In this document: positions 26,616 to 34,981 of the stretch, one piece after another
Layout of the letters: the number at the start of each line of letters is the position of its first letter
Position numbering within the stretch: position 1 is the stretch's first letter
Assembly (NCBI GenBank): GCA_900546495.1
Contig: URDN01000007.1
Location: forward strand, 1-64,000
DNA length: 64,000 bases
Direction of reading: 5' to 3'
Origin: an uncultured Lachnospiraceae bacterium
GTDB taxonomy: Bacteria; Bacillota; Clostridia; Lachnospirales; Lachnospiraceae
The notes under the pieces: model-generated
The model's database searches: none
What the model saw: only the letters and a program-made list of their open reading frames with translations
What the model was told of the DNA's origin: nothing
Translations under genes and position numbers: made by a program

Positions 26616-26837
26616 TTATTCTTTTGTTTTTACTACATCAAATCTTAGCTCCGACAATGCGCCCTCATTGAACACATAATCGCGCATATAATCTACATTT
26701 TCCCGGACAAACATGGTTTCTGACACTTCATCCGAATTACTCGGAAATCCTTCCAGCCAAATAGAAATCCCCTGTTTTTCATAATTTTGAAGTTCGATCA
26801 GGAGTGGTTGTCCGGAAGCAGCAAATGTTTGCTTCAT
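26616..26837 (-). CDS. Small protein of unknown function (73 aa)
   Basis: ATG 26837 (MKQTFAASGQPLL) follows GATGAGGTATTTTTT; the longer open frame upstream lacks a ribosome site. The 73-residue product is acidic, soluble and compact, without a signal or membrane segment. The segment SIWLEGFPSNSDEV and the tail LRFDVVKTKE look like a small globular domain. It stands alone, with an R1-related repeat downstream and a ~900-bp gap upstream. Function unknown. Confidence 0.55.
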   Translation of the reverse strand: MKQTFAASGQPLLIELQNYEKQGISIWLEGFPSNSDEVSETMFVRENVDYMRDYVFNEGALSELRFDVVKTKE

Positions 26838-27682
26838 AAAAAATACCTCATCTCTGACCATAGCGGAAGTAAGTTCGTGATATACAATCCGCCAATAACT
26901 ATATTTCAAGAATACCTTTTCAATTCTTGCTGTGAAATGTGTTTTCTGCAATATATGATATATGCATTCACACACTTCTGTACTCTTATAACACGTTGGA
27001 TATGATTTTATTTTTCGTCACTTTTGTTCTCCGTCAAAAAGGTATGACAGCGTTGTCTTCGTCTTTATCTTTCTTTTTACCTCCGTATCTATTTTCTTAC
27101 AGTTTTATCTTTTCTGACTGCCACAGATTTCTGCCGGATTTTTGTTATCCACCCCCAGCTTTTTTTGTCAGTTTCGACAAATGCACATATACTAACAAAA
27201 AAGTGTTCTAAAGAACTTTCCCCCCATACAGACAGTTCTTCCTGATAAAATCAGGGCTGCACCTTACTTTACTTTTCACCCCAAAAAAGCCAAGTATTCG
27301 GGCAAAATCTGTGACGCGTCTGAATTAATACCAGATTTCTCTCCTGGATACATAAAACGGAAAATATAAAGATGGTCAGTTGACCTACCTAGATCTGTGG
27401 GATTTCTCCCCTTGCAGCAAAAGCATCTGTAAAATGTACAGAATTGTACGATGCATGAATCTACTGCAGTCCCCAGTCTGTAAAAATCTTTCTGCTAAAA
27501 CAAACTTACAAAAGAATCGTTAACAAACTGCTAATTTGATCTATCCGTATGTACGGAAAACTTCTTGAGCCATAATATACCATAAACCTTTTTAAAATTC
27601 AACTTAATTTTTAATTTTTCTCTAAAAAGAAGAAAAATCGTGAAATTGTCATTAATTTCATACTTTCTTTATGAATGAATGC
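26838..27682. other. Long gap with no recognised gene
   Basis: About 850 bp separate the 73-residue protein gene from the mecA promoter. I looked for tRNA, T-box, SAM, c-di-GMP and RNase P signatures and saw none. Base composition becomes AT-rich toward mecA. Segments such as 27200-27300 (CCCCCC, TCCTGATAAAATCAGG) can fold locally. An uncharacterised RNA is possible but unsupported. Confidence 0.3.
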
Positions 27683-27711
27683 TTGACGAAAAACACAAGA
27701 TTATATATACT
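27683..27711 (+). promoter_or_regulatory. Promoter of mecA
   Basis: TTGACG (27683-27688), a 17-bp spacer and TATACT (27706-27711) lie 26 bp before the start codon; AAGGAAGTG serves as ribosome site. Confidence 0.8.
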
Positions 27712-27737
27712 TTTCTAACAAGTAAGGAAGTGATGAC

Positions 27738-28508
27738 ATGAAAATTGAAAAATTAAATGACCATCAGATTCGCTGTACCTTAACCAGTGAAGACCTGGCT
27801 ACGCGCAATATCAAACTCAGTGAGCTTGCCTATGGTTCGGAGAAAGCAAAGGCTCTGTTCCGCGATATGATGCAGCAGGCAGCTATAGATTTTGGATTTG
27901 AAGCGGAAGATATACCGATCATGATAGAAGCAATTCCACTCTCCTCGGAGAAGATTGTTCTTATTATTTCCAAAGTGGAATCACCGGATGAGCTGGATAC
28001 CAGATTTTCCAACTTCACACAGGCGGACACCGACAATGAAAATGAAGATGATGACATCCTCTCCTTTGGTTCTGATGCCTTTGGCGACAGCTCCGATCAG
28101 GAACCGGATGAGACGTCCATGCAGTTACTGGATCTCCTCCAGCAATTAAAGCAGGCGCACAAAAAAGAGGAGTCTTCTGCTAAGAAGAAAGATACTCCTT
28201 CCATCCCGTCTGATCTTGTCCGACTGTTTACTTTCCGTGAACTGGATGCAGCTATCCTTGCAGCTAACACATTGCAGGGATTTTATCAGGGAAAAAACAC
28301 ACTGTATAAAGATCCTCAGGTCGGAGACTATTATCTGATTCTTCATCAGAGTCAGCATACCATCGCTGAATTCAATCAGGTGTACCATCTGATCAGCTCC
28401 TACCTGCAGCCGAAGAAATATACGACCGGTACTCAGGCTTATTACGAAGAACATTTCCAGAAGATCATCAATGGAAATGCATTACAGCAATTAGGCGAAA
28501 TTGCCTGA
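27738..28508 (+). CDS. mecA: Adaptor protein MecA
   Basis: This 256-residue protein resembles MecA, the adaptor that brings substrates to ClpC/ClpP and promotes ClpC assembly. The N-terminal substrate-binding part (MKIEKLNDHQIRCTLTSEDL) and the C-terminal ClpC-binding part (TFRELDAAILAANTL, KNTLYKDPQVGDYYLILHQ) are both visible, joined by an acidic linker (residues ~100-155). It has its own promoter and terminator, so it is monocistronic. Confidence 0.9.
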   Translation: MKIEKLNDHQIRCTLTSEDLATRNIKLSELAYGSEKAKALFRDMMQQAAIDFGFEAEDIPIMIEAIPLSSEKIVLIISKVESPDELDTRFSNFTQADTDNENEDDDILSFGSDAFGDSSDQEPDETSMQLLDLLQQLKQAHKKEESSAKKKDTPSIPSDLVRLFTFRELDAAILAANTLQGFYQGKNTLYKDPQVGDYYLILHQSQHTIAEFNQVYHLISSYLQPKKYTTGTQAYYEEHFQKIINGNALQQLGEIA

Positions 28509-28558
28509 TTTCCGAATCTGAAATTAAGAAGTCAATAATGATGAAAACTATGATGAAA

Positions 28559-28599
28559 AAAAACTGCTATGCAAAGAAAATCTCTGCATAGCAGTTTTT
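28559..28599 (+). terminator. mecA terminator
   Basis: AAAAACTGCTATGCA pairs with TGCATAGCAGTTTTT around an 11-nt loop, with T residues at the end, 50 bp after mecA. Confidence 0.85.
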
Positions 28600-28611
28600 A
28601 TATTCAAGTCA

Positions 28612-28770
28612 AACGCACGTGAGACTTGGTGCGTGATTCTGCTCAGCGTAAGCTGACATATTATTCTTCTCAGAATCACTGTACTCTACACTTCGTTTCG
28701 GTCGGCACAAAACCATTGTCTCCCTGACAATGTGCGCCTTCGCGGAACGATTTATCATTTACAGTGCCAA
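28612..28770. repeat. Structured intergenic element (R5)
   Basis: A series of stems is visible: GCAC...GTGC, a 9-bp stem GTGATTCTG...CAGAATCAC that encloses CAGC-GTAA-GCTG, and CATTGTC-tccct-GACAATG. No open frame is convincing. It lies between mecA and the DUF1858 gene and looks like an interspersed palindromic unit. No second clear copy was seen in the window. Confidence 0.45.
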
Positions 28771-28779
28771 GCCTGTGCC

Positions 28780-28986
28780 TTATGCTACAACATCATTGAG
28801 GCGGTCTACTAATTCCTGCGGCTCAATGCCATGCACCATAGCAGCCTGCTCGATAGTCTCCATCTGAGAAGACGGGCATCCAAGGCAGTGCATACCAATG
28901 CCGAATAATACTTCTGCAATGCTGTCGATATGCTCCTGATCACGTAATAATTCACCGATCATGGTGTCTTTGGTAATCTGTGCCAT
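28780..28986 (-). CDS. DUF1858 small redox-disulfide protein
   Basis: This 68-residue protein fits the DUF1858 family, often found alone or fused to hybrid-cluster-type proteins. The conserved CLGC-P pattern (GMHCLGCPSS, near residue 33) may form a disulfide or bind metal. AAGGAGGTACAG precedes the ATG. No redox partner is encoded next to it. Confidence 0.87.
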   Translation of the reverse strand: MAQITKDTMIGELLRDQEHIDSIAEVLFGIGMHCLGCPSSQMETIEQAAMVHGIEPQELVDRLNDVVA

Positions 28987-29072
28987 TTTACTGTACCTCC
29001 TTATTTTTTACTAAGCGTAGTATAATACGTTTGCTCAAAATATGCAACCCCAGTTCTTTCATCCCTGTGGAT

Positions 29073-29100
29073 TTCTCCGTAGCTACGCTACTACTTTTGC
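29073..29100 (-). repeat. R1 fragment (28 bp)
   Basis: TTCTCCGTAGCTACGCTACT and the following eight bases match the complement of 19708-19735 in R1 copy 1 exactly. The flanks do not match, so this is a remnant or a separately spread stem. Confidence 0.6.
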
Positions 29101-29146
29101 CCAATGTTGCCTCAAAACATACAGGCTGCGCGAAAAACCTCTTTTG

Positions 29147-30148
29147 TCATCCACCGATCTGGGACATTTTCCTCGTATCAGCATTTCCTGCTGCCGGCTC
29201 CTCACCGAAATCTTCCGTCTGCACTTCACCAAAATGATGCTCCTTCGGTTTGCGCCAAATTGCATCCGCAATGGCATCTGCGATCTCCTCATCAGAACTT
29301 CCATCCCGCAGCATCTGACGCAAATCAATGCCTGCCCCGGAATACAGACATAATTTAAAAAATCCTTCCGATGTCAGCCGGATCCGGTTACAGGTGCTGC
29401 AAAACTTTTCATGCACCGCACCGATAATACCGATCTCCCCGGCAAATCCCGGTGCCCGATAATAGACTGCCGGGCCGTTTCCAAGAGTTTCCTTTACCTG
29501 ATATGCCTCCGGATAGCGTGCAAAAAACATTTCTTTGATATCTTCTGCCGAAAATGCCTCATACTGATCTCCATATCCTATGGGCATCATCTCAATAAAT
29601 CGCACGGCAATCTTTTTTTCTTTTGCCCATGCAAAAAAATCCGGAATCTCATCAATATTTACACCCTGTACCGGTACACAGTTTATTTTTAACGGAATCC
29701 CGCTATTATATACCGCTTCGATGCCACGCTCTACCTGCACATACATATCCTTCCCGGTCACATCCAGATAACGTTCCCTGTTTCGCGTATCCAGACTCAC
29801 GTTGATAGCATCTACGCCCGCTTCCAAAAGCTGTGGCAGCATTTCTTCTAACAAAACACCATTTGTTGTCAATGTCACCATATCAATGCCCTCAATCTGT
29901 TTGATCTCACGGATCAGACTGTCACATCCACGGCGCACCAGTGGTTCTCCACCGGTCAGCTTTACTTTGCGAATCCCCAGTTTTGCCAGAATTTTCACGA
30001 TCCGCAGAATCTCCTCGTAACGCAGAATCCGCTCGTGCGGAATAAACGACACCTCCTCCGGCATACAATATTTACAACGCAGGTTACAGCGATCAGTAAT
30101 CGATATCCGAATATAATCAATTTCTCTGTTATAACGATCTGTAATCAA
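29147..30148 (-). CDS. moaA: GTP 3',8-cyclase MoaA
   Basis: This 333-residue radical SAM enzyme carries out the first step of molybdenum cofactor synthesis, GTP to 3',8-cyclo-GTP. The N-terminal cluster motif is C-x3-C-x2-C (DRCNLRCKYCMPEE) and the C-terminal cluster motif is C-x2-C-x13-C (KFCSTCNRIR...LCLYS). GGEP (TGGEPLVR) is present. The start is TTG 30148 with CAGGAGAAT upstream. It lies 13 bp after the 478-residue gene, with which it is cotranscribed. Other moa/moe genes are not in the window. Confidence 0.95.
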   Translation of the reverse strand: MITDRYNREIDYIRISITDRCNLRCKYCMPEEVSFIPHERILRYEEILRIVKILAKLGIRKVKLTGGEPLVRRGCDSLIREIKQIEGIDMVTLTTNGVLLEEMLPQLLEAGVDAINVSLDTRNRERYLDVTGKDMYVQVERGIEAVYNSGIPLKINCVPVQGVNIDEIPDFFAWAKEKKIAVRFIEMMPIGYGDQYEAFSAEDIKEMFFARYPEAYQVKETLGNGPAVYYRAPGFAGEIGIIGAVHEKFCSTCNRIRLTSEGFFKLCLYSGAGIDLRQMLRDGSSDEEIADAIADAIWRKPKEHHFGEVQTEDFGEEPAAGNADTRKMSQIGG

Positions 30149-30161
30149 AATATTCTCCTGT

Positions 30162-31598
30162 TTAAAATAATATAGTTACGACCATACCCGCCGCATTTTT
30201 ATACACGGACGGATTGGCACTTTCTTTTCCGCAATAAATACGAAATGGTGTGGTTCCCTTAATCGGTGCAAAGTGCAAATCTTTATCTGCCCAGCTGCTG
30301 GTATCCCCTTTTTCCATTCCATCCTGTGAGCGCTGATCCTGTTCATATGTCAGCAAAAATCGATACGCTGACAACTCATTTGCCTCCAGTGCGATTTTTT
30401 CCTTATAATTGTCATTTGTAAAAATCTGGAATCGTACAGAACCGTTTTCCAGATCCTCCCGCTGTGGAATCTCCGGCAAAAGTTCCAGCAATGTCAACAG
30501 GCTCCAGCCCTTTGCCGTAACACGACGCTGCCCCCCCTGTCCATGATTCATATTGTGATTATAATACTCATACGTCTCACAGCTTTCCAGATCACCAAAA
30601 GCATTCAACAGTTCCTGCAAAGAATAATAATAACAAGCTGCTGCCTGTTCCTGTTTTACGATCTGAATATAAAATTCACTCTCATCCGCACGCGTACCCG
30701 GAACATGAATCTGCTTCTCAACCTTCTGCTCTCTTAATTCACCTGCAATAACTCCGGAAAATTCGGTACAGATATTCTGTCCATCAAAATATCCGATCTG
30801 TTTGAGCGCCTCATCTGCCAGAAACAACCAGATATCTCCGGTAATCCTGCTGATTTCCTGTCCGTTTGCATCCACAGCTATTAACTGGTCCATTGCTTCC
30901 GGTGCATACTCTGCCTGTTCTGACCAGAACTCACGGCTCAGGCTGATTGCCGGTACGCGGCGTATACTTTCGTCTTCCATCTGTAATTCTGCCCAGTGCA
31001 TGGTTCCCGCATGTTTGCTGTCCCACTCAAAAAAGCGGCTCAGGGAAAAATACCGGTTACAACGCAATCCTGTTCCACGTACCCAGAATCCCTGCTCGGC
31101 ACTGCCTGCCACCAGCATCCGAATTCCTTTTGCAAAATAGTCTTTGTTCTTGTCATCTATTCCCTGCTGACCGAACATAATTGTTGGGTGTGGATAGTAT
31201 TTTACTGGTATACTATTTTTTTGAAAAGAAATAAAAGCCTCTCGCGGCTCCTTTCCTTCTGCACTTCTCTCTAATAATCCAGGGAAAAAATAACGTTTGG
31301 ATTGTAACTCAGTGACCACAGATTCAAATCCATCCACACTGCCAAGCCGGATCTCGTTTACCGCTGCTACTCCGGCAGCATCCAGATACCGCTGCAGCGG
31401 AAATCCAAATCCTTCTTCAATATCCCGGCTCTCTGCATCTTCATGATTATCGTATACAGAAAATCGCTGATACTGTGTCTTTTCCTGCTGTTCCAGATCT
31501 GCGCAGGTGTACAACACATTTCTTTCTGCAACACTGCCGCTGAGGAACAGTCCCACCTGTTCTTCTTCGGACATGATCGCAATACTCTTAATTTTCAT
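30162..31598 (-). CDS. Molybdopterin-oxidoreductase-like protein, repeated domains
   Basis: This 478-residue protein has no signal peptide. The first half (FGFPLQRYLDAAGV, SVDGFESVVTEL, RYFFPGLLERSAEGKEP, TIMFGQQGIDDKNKDYFAKG) resembles the molybdopterin-oxidoreductase-like domains found in some clostridial surface proteins. A second, weaker unit follows (YSLQELLNAFG, KGWSLLTLLELL). I do not see a certain cofactor-ligating Cys. The coupling with moaA supports a link to molybdenum cofactor, but catalysis is unproven. ATG 31598 has GGGAGATACTTGA upstream. Confidence 0.5.
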   Translation of the reverse strand: MKIKSIAIMSEEEQVGLFLSGSVAERNVLYTCADLEQQEKTQYQRFSVYDNHEDAESRDIEEGFGFPLQRYLDAAGVAAVNEIRLGSVDGFESVVTELQSKRYFFPGLLERSAEGKEPREAFISFQKNSIPVKYYPHPTIMFGQQGIDDKNKDYFAKGIRMLVAGSAEQGFWVRGTGLRCNRYFSLSRFFEWDSKHAGTMHWAELQMEDESIRRVPAISLSREFWSEQAEYAPEAMDQLIAVDANGQEISRITGDIWLFLADEALKQIGYFDGQNICTEFSGVIAGELREQKVEKQIHVPGTRADESEFYIQIVKQEQAAACYYYSLQELLNAFGDLESCETYEYYNHNMNHGQGGQRRVTAKGWSLLTLLELLPEIPQREDLENGSVRFQIFTNDNYKEKIALEANELSAYRFLLTYEQDQRSQDGMEKGDTSSWADKDLHFAPIKGTTPFRIYCGKESANPSVYKNAAGMVVTILF

Positions 31599-31640
31599 TC
31601 AAGTATCTCCCTCTTTTATATTTTTCGTCCAACTATACCC

Positions 31641-31664
31641 AAAGGGCAGATCACTCTGCCCTTT
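31641..31664. terminator. Hairpin between rluA-type gene and 478-residue gene
   Basis: AAAGGGCAGA-TCAC-TCTGCCCTTT is a strong stem. The T-run is short on the minus strand, so termination of the pseudouridine synthase message may be partial. Confidence 0.5.
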
Positions 31665-31702
31665 TAAAATCTCTATACATATCCCAACTATGTATTCCTA
31701 TA

Positions 31703-32398
31703 TTATACATTTTTGGTATGTTTTGCAACCCTCGAAAATGCTTTCCCCTTCGGTTCAATCACAAATTCCATCTTTTTCTTTGTCACAGGATGCACAAACC
31801 CGATTCGGCAGGAACACAACGCAACCGGACAATACCGACTATTCTGATCTGTCTTTCCATACTTTGTATCACCCACAAGCGGATATCCCGCATGCGCAAA
31901 CTGCACACGGATCTGGTGATGCCGCCCGGTGTGAAGCCAGATATGAACCAATGCCTGCTGCCCGTTCTCTGAAACCTGTTCTACTTCATAGTCTAACACA
32001 GCCTCTTTCGCCTGCGGTGTTCCCTCTGTAACAACTGCAGATGTATTTACTTTTCCATCCCGCAACAGCCAGTCGCGAAGCTCTCCTTTTTGCGGTTCCG
32101 GCATACCTGTTGTCACTGCCAGATATTCTTTTTCCATGCTGCGACTGTTGACCTGCGCAGATAGTTTTGCCGCTGCCTGCGGTGTTTTGGCAAACACCAT
32201 CACACCCTCCACCGGTTGATCCAGACGATGGATCAGTCCAATATAAGGTTCTTCCTTCTTTTTGGCACGATAATTTTTTAACAGGCTCACCATGTCTGCC
32301 TGACCGGCGCGGGCAGTCTGAACTGCCACGCCAGCTTCCTTGCGGCATACGATAATTGCCTCATCTTCGTATATAATTTCCGGTTGCTTTATTCTCAT
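31703..32398 (-). CDS. RluA-family 23S rRNA/tRNA pseudouridine synthase
   Basis: This 231-residue protein has the RluA core with the catalytic Asp in HRLDQPVEGVMVFAKT and the later GRHHQIRVQFAH motif. It lacks an S4 domain, as in several short RluA-type enzymes. It converts specific uridines of rRNA or tRNA to pseudouridine; the exact site cannot be told. GGAGATTCGTGCAAG precedes the ATG. Confidence 0.9.
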   Translation of the reverse strand: MRIKQPEIIYEDEAIIVCRKEAGVAVQTARAGQADMVSLLKNYRAKKKEEPYIGLIHRLDQPVEGVMVFAKTPQAAAKLSAQVNSRSMEKEYLAVTTGMPEPQKGELRDWLLRDGKVNTSAVVTEGTPQAKEAVLDYEVEQVSENGQQALVHIWLHTGRHHQIRVQFAHAGYPLVGDTKYGKTDQNSRYCPVALCSCRIGFVHPVTKKKMEFVIEPKGKAFSRVAKHTKNV

Positions 32399-32428
32399 CT
32401 TGCACGAATCTCCATCTTTTCTTCCACA

Positions 32429-32477
32429 AATAAGGCAGGCATGATCTACCTTTTATCTTGTAAATCTGCCCGCCTTA
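32429..32477 (-). terminator. Imperfect terminator hairpin
   Basis: AAGGCGGGCAGAT faces ATCATGCCTGCCTT across a ~19-nt loop, followed by ATTTGTGG. It lies 110 bp after the response regulator gene and may end its operon. Confidence 0.4.
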
Positions 32478-32586
32478 ATGATACCTGATTACATCTACAT
32501 CCTATTATACCAGACAATACATGGAACACATTACTTATAGCAAAATTCTATACCAAACATTTCCATCCGAATGCATAAAGTATTAT

Positions 32587-33276
32587 TTATAATTTGAAGC
32601 GGTATCCTACGCCCCAGATTGTCTCAATATACTGCGGTTTTGCGGTATTGAACTCAATTTTTTCACGGATCTTTTTGATATGAACTGTTACTGTTGCAAT
32701 GTCACCGATGGACTCCATATCCCAGATCTTGGAAAACAGCTCATCCTTCGTAAATACATGGTTCGGATTCTCTGCCAGAAATGTCAGCAGGTCAAATTCC
32801 TTTGTTGTAAACTGCTTTTCTTCCTCATTTACCCATACACGACGTGCAGTCTTATCAATACGAATACCGCGAATCTCAATAATATCATTTTTCTGCGCAT
32901 TGCTTCCAATCAGACGCTCATAACGCGCCAGATGTGCTTTTACTCTCGCAACCAGTTCACTCGGGGAAAAAGGTTTGGTAATATAATCATCTGCGCCAAG
33001 TCCCAAACCACGAATCTTGTCAATATCATCCTTTTTCGCGGACACCATCAGGATCGGTGTATTTTTCTTCTCACGTATTCTTTTACAGATTTCAAAACCA
33101 TCGGTGCCCGGCAGCATCAGATCCAGAATATACATATCAAATTCTTCACTCAGTGCGCGCTCCAGACCGCTGGTTCCGTCATTTTCTATCTCCACATCAA
33201 ATCCACTCAGCTCCAGATAATCTTTCTCCAGATCTGCAATTGCTTCTTCATCTTCTACGATTAAAATCTTACTCAT
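32587..33276 (-). CDS. OmpR-family response regulator
   Basis: This 229-residue regulator starts at ATG 33276 (MSKILIVEDEEAI) with CAGGAGGTACCAA; a longer frame to 33369 would lie inside the kinase region. The receiver has the acidic pair EDEE, the phospho-acceptor in YILDLMLPGTDG and Lys in DDYITKPF. The winged helix ends WGVGYRFKL. Its product should control genes in response to its kinase, encoded in overlap; targets unknown. Confidence 0.94.
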   Translation of the reverse strand: MSKILIVEDEEAIADLEKDYLELSGFDVEIENDGTSGLERALSEEFDMYILDLMLPGTDGFEICKRIREKKNTPILMVSAKKDDIDKIRGLGLGADDYITKPFSPSELVARVKAHLARYERLIGSNAQKNDIIEIRGIRIDKTARRVWVNEEEKQFTTKEFDLLTFLAENPNHVFTKDELFSKIWDMESIGDIATVTVHIKKIREKIEFNTAKPQYIETIWGVGYRFKL

Positions 33277-34774
33277 TTGGTACCTCCTGATATTTTCGAA
33301 TAACAAAGTACATGGTCGTACCTGTCTTTTCTTTACTTGTCGCCCAGATCTTGCCACCGTGATCTTCAATGATCTTCTTTACGATGGACAGGCCGATGCC
33401 GCTTCCTCCGGTGGAAGAATTTCTGGAAGAATCTGTGCGGTAAAACCGATCAAAAATATACGGCAGATCACGGGCAGAAATGCCTTTTCCATTATCCTCG
33501 ATCTCAACCTGAATGAAATCACCCACGTCCTTGATCCGGACATTGATCTGTCCCTTTTGTTTGTCCATATATTTGATGGCATTTGTCACAATATTATTGA
33601 TCACACGCATCAACTGCTCCGGATCTGCGATGATCACAATGTTTTCATCCGCATAGTTAAAATACGTCAGACCAATGCCCCTGGTCTCCAGATCCAGACC
33701 GATCTCCTCAATGCAGTCGTTAAAGTAGTCTGCCACATTGATCTTCTTAAAGTTATATGGGATGCGGTTCGTGTCAATCTTGGAATACAAGGTCAGCTCA
33801 TTCAGCAGACGATCCATTTCATTTGCTTTATTATAAATCGTACGAATGTACCGTTCCTGTTTCTCCGGGGTATCCGCAACACCGTCCAGAATACCTTCAG
33901 AATAACCTTTGACAGCTGTGATCGGCGTTTTCAGATCATGTGCAATGTTACTGATCAGGGCACGGTTTTCCTTTTCTGCCGCCATTTTTTCTTCAGTAGA
34001 TTCCTTCAGGCGTTTACGCATCTCCTCAAAATTCCGGCACAGATCTCCCATTTCATCCAGTTCATCATAATCAATGGTAAAATCCAGATTTCCCTCTTTG
34101 ATATTTTTCGTAGCAATCTGTAATTTCTTAAGTGGTACCATCGTTCCACGATAAATCCAGATTGTCATAACTCCGGCAGTCAGTGCCAGAATCAACAATA
34201 CCGATACCGCAATATCGATCATCAGACGCTTGATCTCCGGTTGAATACTCTCCGAAGATGTAATGATATAGACACTGCACTGATCATCATTGCTTCCTTC
34301 AAAATCTACCTGTTTCAGCAAAGACTGTGCATCGTTATCCACATAGTAACCGGAAACGATATCCTTATCGCCTTCTCCGTATTGTGGCAGCTCCTGTTGC
34401 CACTGTTCATCACTGATCACGGAATTTCCATTATAACCATTATAAACAAGCTTTCCGTTTTTACAGAAAATCAGATAAGAGCTTTTTTCCTGCAATTTCT
34501 TATTTACTTCTTTCAGATAATCCTCTGATTCCAATTTTTCCGGATCCGTCTTTGCCAGTTTACAGATCTCTTCATATTCTGTCTTCGTGTATCTGCTCAT
34601 CAACTGCAGGGAATTAGAAAGCACTCCCTGAGTATCCGCTGCTTCCAGACCATAATTTTTCTGGATCGCTTTTGTCTGAATATGGTACAGACCCAAAATC
34701 GCTGCACCTGCCAGACCGATTGGCAAAATGATGATAATACAGAATGCGACAATCAAGCGTGTCTTTAGTTTCAT
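33269..34774 (-). CDS. Sensor histidine kinase with HAMP domain
   Basis: This 501-residue protein starts at ATG 34774 (MKLKTRLIV) with GGAGATACCT upstream. Two membrane helices (residues ~5-28 and ~190-210) bound an extracellular sensor, followed by HAMP (PLKKLQIATKNIKEGNLDF), an H-box (ISNIAHDLKTPITAVKG), an N-box (NNIVTNAIKY) and a G-box (GSGIGLSIVKKI). The gene appears to be first in the operon: its stop overlaps the regulator ATG by a few bases. A TATAAT lies about 35 bp upstream. The regulator/kinase pair resembles general cell-envelope systems, but the signal is unknown. Confidence 0.93.
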   Translation of the reverse strand: MKLKTRLIVAFCIIIILPIGLAGAAILGLYHIQTKAIQKNYGLEAADTQGVLSNSLQLMSRYTKTEYEEICKLAKTDPEKLESEDYLKEVNKKLQEKSSYLIFCKNGKLVYNGYNGNSVISDEQWQQELPQYGEGDKDIVSGYYVDNDAQSLLKQVDFEGSNDDQCSVYIITSSESIQPEIKRLMIDIAVSVLLILALTAGVMTIWIYRGTMVPLKKLQIATKNIKEGNLDFTIDYDELDEMGDLCRNFEEMRKRLKESTEEKMAAEKENRALISNIAHDLKTPITAVKGYSEGILDGVADTPEKQERYIRTIYNKANEMDRLLNELTLYSKIDTNRIPYNFKKINVADYFNDCIEEIGLDLETRGIGLTYFNYADENIVIIADPEQLMRVINNIVTNAIKYMDKQKGQINVRIKDVGDFIQVEIEDNGKGISARDLPYIFDRFYRTDSSRNSSTGGSGIGLSIVKKIIEDHGGKIWATSKEKTGTTMYFVIRKYQEVPNE

Positions 34775-34875
34775 AGGTATCTCCATCTTTCTTATACTGT
34801 TTTTCATTATAACACGTCTGCTGTTTAATTTACATTCTGCAATCGTAAAGTTTTTATAAAATAGATATCTCACTT

Positions 34876-34920
34876 TTACAGTTCACACGCGCCTTTCGCA
34901 AAACGCCCTTTCAGCCTTCT
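34876..34920 (-). repeat. R1 fragment, right end only
   Basis: ACAGTTCACACGCGCC and TTCGCAAAACG match the complement of the right end of R1 copies 1 and 2. It lies between the malQ terminator and the kinase promoter. Confidence 0.6.
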
Positions 34921-34951
34921 GATTATGTGACTATCTTTTTGTACTTTCACT

Positions 34952-34981
34952 AAAAAAACTGCCCCGAAGGGCAGTTTTTTT
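34952..34981 (-). terminator. malQ operon terminator
   Basis: AAAAAAACTGCCC-CGAA-GGGCAGTTTTTTT is a strong symmetric stem with T-runs on both strands, beginning at the malQ stop codon. It probably ends the maltodextrin operon and may also block plus-strand reads. Confidence 0.92.

Noticed and set aside
27200..27560. Riboswitch, T-box or 6S-like RNA before mecA
   Set aside because: No T-box motif, no c-di-GMP or SAM consensus, and no long bulged hairpin could be identified.
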